A stretch of DNA of 22,500 nucleotides from Theodoxus fluviatilis (lineage: Eukaryota > Mollusca > Gastropoda > Cycloneritida > Neritidae). Below the pieces are notes generated by a model, which saw only the letters and a program-made list of their open reading frames with translations, was not told the origin of the DNA and did not search any database. Position 1 is the stretch's first letter; each line of letters starts with the position of its first letter. The stretch covers positions 25,001 to 47,500 of the forward strand of contig JAWQFJ010017591.1 in assembly GCA_034096865.1 (NCBI GenBank). Reading direction: 5' to 3'. Both the position numbers and the translations under genes were made by a program. This document shows positions 1 through 10,455 of this stretch, piece after piece.

Positions 1-121
1 ATGACGACCCACCACATCACATGATGAGGTGAGGTGAGCAACGGTTGATGACGCACCTCATCATATGATGCGGTGCTTATGTAAATTTCTTGTGCATGTT
101 GTGAGGGGCTCTTAGTCTTAA

Positions 122-549
122 CCAATCGAGGTAGTCTAGTTCTCTTATAAGATAGTGAGGACCATTGTAGATCGTCTGTGTCTCTGAATTTGAAGAGGAT
201 AAGGCACTGCCAGACTTTGTTTACACATGTGGCAAGGGGGCGATTTCAACGCTAAATCGCAATGGCGTCGCAGCAGGACGATGAGGATTTTGTTGAAATC
301 GCTATGGAAGAAGGATAAGATGAGGAGGACCATGTGCTCCTTTTTTCCGAAGAGGACAAAGATGAAAAAAATGCAGTTTTAGAGGAGCAGATCTTAGATA
401 TAGTGCACAATCTGCTGACCAAAGAAGAGAAATCAGAAACTGATCCGTACATGTTGTCAGCTGAGCAAGTCGAACTACAAACAGGCACACCAGACAGTAC
501 CCTTCTTTGTTGCAATACTATATTCAAAATAAAAATAATGAGAGAATGA
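122..549 (+). pseudogene. Small acidic ORF unit with an in-frame stop
   Basis: On the plus strand a CCAAT (122-126) and a TATAAG (144-150) precede an ATG at 262 in a fair context (cgcaATGG). The frame reads MASQQDDEDFVEIAMEEG, stops at TAA 316-318, then continues open from GAT 319 (ATG at 334) to TGA at 547-549, with AATAAA at 528-533. The whole unit would give about 95 acidic residues if the single stop were absent. No domain is recognised. It may be a decayed gene or transposon fragment, or chance. It lies in, or beyond the end of, the YLPM1 homologue on the opposite strand. Confidence 0.25.
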
Positions 550-780
550 CATTGATCTACAAGGATAAAGGAGACAAAGAGCTTTCTAATGATGGCAACA
601 GTTTTTCCATTGCTTGATTAGTATTTTTTCAGCAATTTATGTAAAAATGCCCAGAAACATGCGTCTCCAGTCAATACGAGCTAAGAATAGTGCCGTCTTC
701 AATGAGTTAACAGTTTAGATACCTCTTGAGAAGATATAATGACCACCTTTGCAGAAAAGTTTGCAGAGTGATAAATGTTG
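550..780. other. Unassigned intergenic or intronic DNA
   Basis: No credible ORF, RNA gene or repeat was seen between the small acidic ORF unit and the diverged SINE fragment. Confidence 0.5.
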
Positions 781-794
781 ACACTGGCAGGTGC

Positions 795-905
795 TGTGAC
801 CAAGGCAACACCAATCCTTGTGCTGCATCCTTGGGGAAGCCATTGAACTTCACTGCGCGTCCCTCCCAAGGAGTAAAACTGGGTACTGGGTGGTGCACTG
901 TAGTA
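795..905 (+). repeat. Diverged SINE internal fragment
   Basis: The stretch containing gcatccttgg, ttgaacttcactg, ccaaggagtaaaactgggta resembles the body of the SINE at 21563-21978 (gcatccttga, ttaactcccattg, ccaggagtaaaaccgggta). It lacks a clear tRNA-like head and the CTATATAAA tail, so it is read as an old truncated copy. Confidence 0.45.
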
Positions 906-955
906 ACCAGGCATGACAGTCCACAGACAGATTTAGTGTATATGAGGAAAATGAA

Positions 956-1112
956 TTATTATTATTATTATTATTATTCTTATTATTATTATTACTACTA
1001 TCATCATCATCGTCATCACTGTTCTTGTTATTGTTCTTGTTGTCATCATTATTCTTATCATTGTTGTTATTATTATTACTATTATCAGTATTATTATTAT
1101 TATTACTATAAC
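956..1112 (+). repeat. ATT/TCA/TTG trinucleotide-rich microsatellite
   Basis: Compound runs of att, cat, gtt and act with interruptions. It gives polytyrosine or polyasparagine reading frames on the two strands, which are artefacts of the repeat. Confidence 0.9.
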
Positions 1113-1811
1113 ATGGGTCTTGACAGAAGTCGTCACAACTCCACATCCCACAGGTCTCACAGGACCTTTGTGTCTGTGTACACAAGCAGTGGAAGAACCA
1201 TGACCTCAGCCTCCAAGATTTCCCCTGGAGTCCCAGGAAAGTGACTGCAGACCTCCAGACTGAGCATGTTACACACAACCAGGCCTCTGCCATGGCATGG
1301 AGTCAATAAAGTGCAAGTGCCACAGCAGCGCAATAGTACAGGTAGAATGTGTGGGCTTGAGTCTGCATCATTTACCATACCTTTTTATGACTTCCCAGTT
1401 CAAACCAGCACTGTGAAGGCTCTTATTCATTCGATGTTTTTAAACCTGGTGCACTGCATTTGTCACTTTACTCTCACACAGGAAGACAGATCAAATGAGA
1501 CAAGCTGACAGCTGGTGCATTTTTCTTTGAATTGCTTGCTGATGTTCTCTTCAGCTGGGTACTGCAATAATTTAAACTTTTGCGGAACTATTTGTAAAAT
1601 CCCCGAAGATAAAAAAAGTTAGGTTCCTGCCCCAGTGCTCTCATGCCATCCATAGTCTGCAAGGCCTGCACTTGCTTCATGCATCACTAGACAGCCCAAA
1701 CTCATCTTCACATTACTTGTGTGTCTGCGCAAACTAAAATGCACGAGGTTTTTCTTCCAGGACACCAAAAACATTTTAAGAAAATCTAATAACAGGTGTC
1801 TCCACAAAAAG

Positions 1812-1812
<1 letters not shown>
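1113..1812. other. Unassigned non-coding stretch
   Basis: About 700 bases between two microsatellites. Short open frames exist but carry no recognisable motif, and no splice-phase link to the YLPM1 homologue was found. Confidence 0.5.

Positions 1813-1902
<90 letters not shown>
1813..1902 (+). repeat. (CA)n microsatellite
   Basis: A pure CA dinucleotide run of about 90 bases. The His-Thr and Cys-Val frames over it are artefacts. Confidence 0.98.
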
Positions 1903-1904
<2 letters not shown>

Positions 1905-2218
1905 CAGCATTGATCAGGGGGAAAAAGAAGACAAATATTGACTGGATGGAGAGATTGAAGCTTGGAAGACAGAAGATAAAAAGGGGCAAAGCAAGATGTG
2001 CATTGCTGGGGACAGAGAAAAAAAAACACAACGTAAAGGTGAAAACCAGATGAAATGGCTTCCATCCAATAGAAAGACATGAAACAACATTGCTTAGGCA
2101 AGTGAAGGAAAAATAAAAAAGAGACAGGAAGAGGATGGAAAAAAAGATGAAGAGGGTATGGAGAAGTAACCAGAGACCCTGTTTGAGGGTGAGGTAGGAC
2201 GGATGGATGGATGGATGG

Positions 2219-2285
2219 TGTTTTACGGCCTATCAGCCTTTGTAGGCTATGTAAGGCCACTAAGCACGAAATCCACAAGAACAGT
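2219..2285 (+). repeat. Dispersed repeat fragment, related to 15295-15350
   Basis: The segment acggcctatcagc, ttgtaggctatgtaaggccactaagc aligns with acggcccagcaatc, tctaggctatgtgaagccaccaagc at 15300-15345. About 45 bases align with scattered substitutions. The family is not recognised. Confidence 0.4.
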
Positions 2286-2825
2286 CTAGAGTAAACACAA
2301 ATCAAGTCACGGGGGGGTGAGGTAGGAGAAGACAAGAAGACAGATATGGGAGAGAGGAGGACAGGGGACGAGGAAAAAGCTAGAGGAAAGAGAGAAAGAG
2401 GAGAAGAATCTGGAGGAGAGAAAGATATAGGAAGTGCAGAAGGACCAGACACAAGGGGGAACAAAAACTGGACTTTACACTTACAGAAATTTACAATGAG
2501 GAAGAATGAGGAGAGAGGACTAGTGAGGAGATCAAGGAATACACACAAGACGTTTGCTTTGAAAAATCCACAACAACGATGACAAATCCCAACAGAAAGA
2601 CGACATGTTGAGGCAACAGAGGGTCATGGAAGAACACAGAGCAAGACAAGAATGACACATGAGGAAGACACGAGACAAGCCAGCAAAAACAAGGGGAAAA
2701 GAGGACAAGTGGAATCAGGAATATAGGCGAGGATAACAAAAGTTTCTCCTGGCTGAACATTGCTATTTGAAAAAACAGAAGAGAAAGTAAAAGCCACGAA
2801 AGAAACAGTGAGGAGAAGGCAGAAA

Positions 2826-2952
2826 TGAAAGGTAGAAAGGAAGGAAAAAGTAGGAAGGAAGGAAAAGGTAAGAAGGAATGAAGAGGTAGGAAGGAATGAA
2901 GAGGTAGGAAGGAATGAAGAGGTAGGAAGGAACGAAAAGGTAGAAAGGAACA
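2826..2952 (+). repeat. 18-bp purine minisatellite
   Basis: Tandem copies of gtaggaaggaatgaagag, with variants (aaaaggtagaaaggaac) toward both edges. It lies inside the purine-rich tract. Confidence 0.8.
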
Positions 2953-3413
2953 AAAAGAAGAAACACAAAGAACAAGGAAGGTAAGACAGCAACTGAGTGG
3001 GAAAAAAGAGAGAAAAAAAAGCATTCCATTCAGCTCTTGACACAGCAAAAATGAATTGGGCAACATTCACTGCCAACACAAATTGAACAAAAACTGCTGT
3101 TAAAACTTTTTACCTTCATGCAAACTGAAAGCATTCATTCACTTCAAAAACAAAACTGACAATCCCAAAACTCAACAACCTACAAAGTAACAATCATAAG
3201 TCGAGAGGAAAGAATGCATGAGAAAAGGGCAGCCAAAATAATTATCAAAAATAAAATAATGTCTGCAATTTAATCTTAAAATTGTTGCAATATTTTACCT
3301 TGGTGCACTTGATCTTTTTCAAAACCTGAAAATTGCATGGACGTCAGAAAGAAGAAGACACAGAGACAACAGACACAAGGTGACCAGACACACATGGGAT
3401 AAAAATACATTAC

Positions 3414-3509
3414 CCCTCCAATGTTTCCGACATCTTCATCCTCCTCCTCCTCTGGTTTGGCCTTCTTCTTGGAGTTCTGCTCCTCCAAGGCGGTGTCCTC
3501 CATCTCCAC
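3414..3509 (-). CDS. YLPM1: YLPM1 homologue exon i, acidic segment
   Basis: Thirty-two codons: [20 protein letters not shown] then [12 protein letters not shown]. The VEMED start and the acidic EEEE-rich run match the stretch that follows the P-loop domain in YLPM1. The acceptor is tggcctgcag|GTGGAG and the donor GGAGGG|gtaatg, a weaker donor. The next expected block, containing PKS(K/R)WE, is not visible in 1-3400 on the minus strand, so the following exon is probably left of the window. Confidence 0.85.
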
Positions 3510-6500
3510 CTGCAGGCCACAGCCACAGAAACGCTTTTCAGGGGAGACATGGTGGTCAAGTAGGCGACTTTTATTATCTTTCATTGTGCCTGATGAAAAC
3601 ATTTATACAATTCAAGATACATGCGTCTTGTTATCGAGCCAGCAAAAAAAATGCCCATATGATGTGCACCTGCCCTAAAATTGACCCAAAATGGCAACCA
3701 TGTCACCAATTATAACCAAACTTTAAACAAATGAATCTCCTAAACTGTACCACTGTTTATAAAGGAGGGTTTTGCGATATATCAATAAACAAAATAAATT
3801 GTGGTAAATCACTTCTACTTCCTCTTTAAAATAATTAAAAACCACCCATTTTTGAACTTTTAGGTAGGATCATAACACAAATTAAAGCAAGTAATCATTC
3901 ATTCAATAAGTATTTCATTTTGTTCAACAGGAAACACACAAGGAAATGTTTCAAAGTAGGATCATTACAAGGCAGCAAATAAAAGCAAGTTGTCAGTCAA
4001 TCTGTACTCCATGTCATCCAACAGGAAATAAACATAGAAACACTGTAAATTAGGACAATAACATTGTGCCAAACACTGCTATCAATCAGTCATTCAGAAT
4101 CCATACAACCTCCTTTCAACCTACAGGAAATAAATACAGAGACACTCTGATACAAAGTCCTTACATCACAGCCAAACACTGCTATCAGTCATTCAGAATC
4201 CATACATCCTCCTTTCAACCTACAGGAAATAAATACAGAGACACTCTGATACAAAGTCCTTACATCACAGCCAAACACTGCCATCAATCAGTCATTCAGA
4301 ATCCATACATCCTCCTTTCAACCTACAGGAAATAAATACAGAGACACTCTAATACAAAGTCCTAACATCACAGCCAAACACTGCTATCAGTCAGTCATTC
4401 AGAATCCATATATCCATCCTCCTTTCAACCTACAGGAAATAAATACAGAGACACTCTGATACAAAGTCCTTAAATCACAACCAAACACTGCTATCAGTCA
4501 TTCAGAATCACTAGAGAATCCCATTTCACTTCACTGGGAATAAACTCAGAAATATTGTTCTAGAACTGTTGCATCACAACCCCACATTAGAAGTGTTCTG
4601 TTAAAAACTATCTTCCTCCAACAGGAAGTAAATATAGAATTCTTTCTGAGACTGGTGAACCACAGTCAATGCAAAAGTTTGGTCAGACTCCACATGCCAT
4701 CCATGAATCTACAGGGAAGGAGTCAAATGTACAGCGACCATTCTAGCATTGATGATGATCACATCCAAAGCAAGCAGACAACCTGAAATGACCTTTCAAC
4801 TATTGCTTTCCAAATTAGAGGTTATTAACACAGAACCCCTTGAATGTAGGTCTACAAATTCACAGCAAATTACTACAAGTAACGTCAGGATCACCAAGGC
4901 ATCATTGCTCCTTACTTTTTATTAATGTTCATGTTGATATTTAGTTTTTATTCATCTTTCTTTCCCTGTTCAATTTTTTTTCCTTGGATAATTGCAATAC
5001 ATCGCCAACAATTTTTTGCACCATAAGATTCCACAAAATAATTAGGTTGTTCTGCCATCCTGTGGCCAGTAATGCTTACAACTCAGTTGACAATACAATG
5101 CAAGGCACGCCAAGTAAACTAGCACGACACAACACATCACATCATGACACAACTCACCATGACAAAACACAACACCACACAGCACAGCACATAAGAACAC
5201 AACACAACACTCTCTACCACACACGCCTTCCTTACATACTTGCAACAAGAAAATGAAGCTCAGCCTGACTCACAGGAGCCCAAATGAGTTGGCAATAACT
5301 ACATCAGGCAGGCTGTGGACATCAACATTCTATCTAAAGATACTATCCAGGATAGATGCTTCATAGAAAAAGCAGTCAATACATTGATTAGTTCATGCCT
5401 TGAAGGTGAATGAAGTCTCCAAAGACTGCAGAGGGTGGTTGGGTACCTGATAATCAGTCCATGGAACATGTCCGCCTACTCAGTAAGAACCAGTGCAGTC
5501 AAAATGCCTGTCTTGGGCTACAGGGCTGCTGGAGCAGCCCCTGGCAGAGCTTCTGAAGTAGAATGTGAGGACTCCTACGAGCTAGCGTTCCTGTGGTGAG
5601 ATGCACCAAGCATTAATACACCTGTCTGTACAGCAATGTGTATCCCACTAATCTTCACTCAGTGCTACATGCCTTCAGTCACTGAGGAGAACCACTTACC
5701 TCTGTGATGGAGGCTTCCTGCAGGATCCATCTCAGGTCCAGATGCACAAAGTGGGCAGGCGTCTTCTCCCAGTTTTTCTGCACCTGCACACCCAGTCATA
5801 GGGATGCAATAGGATGCAATAGGAATCAATAGGAAATCTCTAATGGCCAAACTCTTTGTCTACAACAAGAAGAGTCTTCATTTTTTTAAATACAGCTATT
5901 TACATGCAGTTTTCTGCTCTGACAGTCCCTTAACAAGATCAGCACTGTATCTCCAGACCTCGAAAGTTTGCACTGCTTAAATTGACTAAGGCAACCAACA
6001 ATCAGTTTTCAAAGTAACATGGCCATAATAAATAGAGTAGGTAGGAGCTTTAAAAAAATGTATTTCAAAGTCAATTACCAAAACTAACAATGTTTTGTAC
6101 ACCAGCAAAGCAATATTTAGTCTATGCAAAATGTGATAAGTTATTATTGATTCTACTGGAGCATTTACATAATCTAGGTGTGCCCTGTTGTTGTGTGAGG
6201 AGTGAGTATGTCCCGTGTGTCGTGTCCCCCCCCCCCCCCCCCTCCCCCCCAAGCAAAAGTTAAGGGTCAGTCAGTTGACCAGATACAGAAAAAGTGGGGG
6301 GAAGGGGGGGGGGGGGGGGGAGGCGCCAGCAGCCAAGTCCCTAATATTTGCTTGTAAACTAAAAATCTTCTGAACACATCACAGCCAATATGTCCACTAC
6401 AGCTGGGTGATCTAACAGGTGGTTACAATTTTCCATGAATAATATCCATCAAGAAGTCCCATACCATATTCACAAAGAGAAGTAGAAAAGCAGTTAAAGC

Positions 6501-9500
6501 ACAAACCTTCAGGATGTCCTCAGATTTCCACTTGTGGACATTCCTCTTGGCACAGGTGCTGACGTCAGCCAGGATGTCGCCTATGTACACCTGCAGGCAG
6601 AAAGGCGCGGCTGTCCAGCGTACAGTGCCACAAGGCCCTGGGGGCACTTCAGTGTCAAACAGTGCATGATGCTTCTTCCCCACACTCTGTACGGCTCAGA
6701 AGTACATCCTGCTTGTGTGGCAATTCCTGACTAGAACCTATATCTATGATTTCTGGGCTCATCACAGTTGGGCTCAAGTAGGAAGTCTTGGCACTGACAA
6801 GGCAGGGGAGATAATTCAATCCTCATGCAAGAAATGCTTGGGACCTGTGTGAACAATGTATTACACTCTTCGTACTTCGCACGAGGCATCACAAAAATAC
6901 TCACATCCAGTGCTTAGCCACTTGAAGTGTAATAATTCAATGTCTCTTGTACCACAAACTTTATGTTGCTATCTTCATCATGTTCAAGATAATGCATCAG
7001 CTACTCTTGCTCATTTCACTAAATTGCTTAATTAAGATTATTTTCTGACATGACTGTTTGTGTTGGCAGTCATTACAGAAGTGCCTTTAACCTTTCAACT
7101 TATTTTCATCTGATCACAAAGAACTCTACAGCTGCATCGTAAACTAAATAGTGAGGTTTAACATCTGTCTAAAACAGCACAAAAGGACACGTTTCTTAGC
7201 ATGCTTATAAAAATGACAGAACTAAATAGTCAAAAGCATACACAGTAGTTTTAACTCATAGGAGTCGTATCGGGAAATATCTCACGGTGAGCATCCTCCT
7301 GCCAGAATCGTATTGCGAGATATCTTGCGACAGTCTTGCAAAGTTCTTCCTTTCGCTATAACAGTCTAAGGGAGGTAAATCTTGTTAGCCTACATAGCTG
7401 AAGGAAATTGCAAGCAGATTTACTTCCCTCTAGAATATATTTTCGACTGATGATCGGTAATTGTAACCTTTGTGCATGTGGAATGTATGTTGACAAAAAG
7501 GCGGGAAAGCGTACTGCAAAACGTTTGATCGTCCAATTCTATGAACAAATACTTTGATTTGGTTGATTGCTAGCCTCCATCTGCTTGTATTTGTCTGTAC
7601 TAAATGTTTATACACATTTGCATTACTTGGATATTGACATTTCAAGTTTCTCATTTTCTAGGCGCTTGTACGCTTCCCATAACAGCTAGTGAACTGATTT
7701 TTTTACCCCTACTTTTTCATTTTTGTGCATGTACACACTCAATTCTATGGTGTGTAATTCATAATTAGCATTTTTAATCCCTTAGATCATTCTTTGAATG
7801 TAAAGAGTAACAAGAAGGGCAAAGCCCATACGACTCACATGCTTGACCTTGACCTTTATATGACCTTGACCTTCAGGTGACCCTCAAGGTCAAGGTCAAA
7901 CAACTAAACCTACCAATGACATCATACACTAAGAAATGCTTTACACATTTTTCCTACCAAAATACATGTGACCTTGACCCAAGGTCAAGGTCATCCAAGG
8001 TCATGCAACACAAAGCTGTTAATTCAAGACATAGGAAACACAATGGTGATTATTGGCACTTTCTACCATGAGATATGGTCACTTTTAGTGGTTCACTACC
8101 CCATTTTGGTCACATTTCATAAGGGTCAAAGTGACCTTGACCTTGATGATATGTGACCAAATGTGTCTCATGATGAAAGTATAACATGTGCCCCACATAA
8201 TTATTAAGTTTGAAACAGTTATCTTCCATAGTTCAGGGTCACTTCAAAATATGTATACAATCCAACTTTGAAGAGCTCCTGTGACCTTGACCTTGAAGCA
8301 AGGTCAACCAAACTGGTATCAAAAGATAGGGATTACTTTGTCCTATATACCATATATAGGTCAGGAATCCAATCTCAAAAACTTCAGAGAAAATTGAGAA
8401 AATATGAAAAATGACTGTTTTTTAGACAACCTGTGACCAACCAAACTGGTATCAAAAGATAGGGATTACTTTGTCCTATATACCATATATAGGTCAGGTA
8501 TCCAATCTCAAAAACTTCAGAGAAAATTGAGAAAATATGAAAAATGACTGTTTTTTAGACAACATTTATGGCCCCTGCGACCTTGACCTTGAAGCAAGGA
8601 CAAGTCACTATGTATGTTTTTTGAGGCCTTGTCATCATACACCATCATGCCACATTTGGTATTGATAGACTTAATAGTCTCCGAGAAAAATCCAACGTTA
8701 AAGTTTTCGGACGCCCGGACGGACGAAAAGGGTGAGTACATAGACTCACTTTTGCTTCGCATGTGAGTCAAAAAAGAAGCTTTCATTTGATTTATAATTT
8801 GTATTGTTATCTTATGCCTTTGTATCTTTATTATATTATTGAAAATGCATGAAAAACTTACAAGCCCGGAGAACGATCCCAATATTTAGCCACAACTCCA
8901 GTGAGTACACATGGGGCCAGTAGTTGCAAGAACAAGTGAATGGAAAATGCCTCATTTCATCTCATTACTGGCCAGGAGCTCTTACTGAACATCTTCAAAG
9001 AAATATCGAAATAACAAGGAACAAAGCATAATGCTAGTCAATGATGCCAGTGTTGGGCCCACAGACAACAAGACTGTGCACCTATGCCAACCCTAACCAG
9101 ATTGAAAAAATTTCATCAAGATGGTTCAAGGCACTGTGCTGTTCTAAATTCAACATTCACAAGCGTCACACAAGGATGGGTTTTCTTATCACCTGGCTTC
9201 CCTTCCTACACTACACTACACTACACCACACTACACTACATTACACTACACCATATTACACTACACTACACCACACTACATTACACTACACCATATTACA
9301 CCCCACTACACCACATTATACTACACTACATTACACTACACCACATTACACTACACCACATTATACTACACTACATTACACTACACCACATTACACTACA
9401 CCACTTTACACTACACTACACTACACTACACCACATTACACTACACTACATTACACTACACCACATTACACTACACCACATTACACTACACTACACTACA

Positions 9501-10300
9501 CCACATTACACTACACCACATTACACTACACCACATTACACTACACTACACCACATTACACTACACCACATTACACTACACCACATTACACTACACCACA
9601 TTACACTACACCACATTACACTACACCACTTTACACTACACTACACTACACCACATTACACTACACCACATTACACTACACTACACCACATTACACTACA
9701 CCACATTACACTACACTACACTACACCACATTACACTACACCACATTACACTACACCACACTACACTACACCACATTACACTACACCACATTACAGTACA
9801 CCACATTACACTACACCACATTACACTACACCACATTACAGTACACTACACCACATTACACTACACCACATTACTCTACACCACATTACAGTACACTACA
9901 CCACATTACACTACACTACACCACATTAAACTACACTACACCACATTACACTACACCACATTACACTACACCACATTACACTACACTGAAATGAGTTGAC
10001 AGAAAGCACCAACCTGGAAAGCTTTGGACTTGGCATAGTTCCAGAAGTCCTCAAAGTGCCTCACTTTCTCATTGATGGCATCCACTATGATGAAGGGGAA
10101 GAAGCCATCATCAATGTTTTTCTTGAAGGACTTGAAAAGATTCTGTCGGTAAATGTCTTCCATTGCTTGCTCATACTCATACTCCATGACCTGAAAAATA
10201 AAAATCATGCATCACATTTATCAAAGTTAGGGGAAAATTCCATATATTTGCATAACAATCTTAATATCATTTCTATATCTTTCAAATAAAATACATCTTG

Positions 10301-10358
<58 letters not shown>

Positions 10359-10373
10359 ATACACACTCTTTCT

Positions 10374-10455
<82 letters not shown>

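Larger units (their letters stand above)
2100..3050 (+). repeat. Long purine-rich (GA-rich) tract
   Basis: Nearly 1 kb in which the plus strand is dominated by A and G (agaggagaag, ggaagaggatgg, aaagaagaaac). It contains a short GGAT run (2198-2218). Reverse-strand frames rich in Phe, Leu and Ser come from this composition. Part of it (2219-2285) is a dispersed repeat described separately. Confidence 0.75.

Noticed and set aside
1904..3066. Phe/Leu/Ser-rich reverse-strand frames of up to 214 residues
   Set aside because: They are explained by polypurine composition; there are no motifs or splice-phase fit with the YLPM1 homologue.
7877..8071. Frame conserved at 11061-11255 and 20061-20255 ([15 protein letters not shown])
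   Set aside because: Same element family; short, no start context, and broken in copy C.
8517..8882. Frame similar to one at 18376-18660 ([11 protein letters not shown]... in both)
   Set aside because: The similarity arises because both lie in copies of the AAGGTCA element. Frames are interrupted differently in B and D, so coding is not supported.
9041..9994. Longest open frame in the window, 317 residues of Thr-Leu-His-Tyr repeats
   Set aside because: It is a translation of the TACACTACACCACAT satellite; the other frame gives an equally long artefact, and there is no domain.
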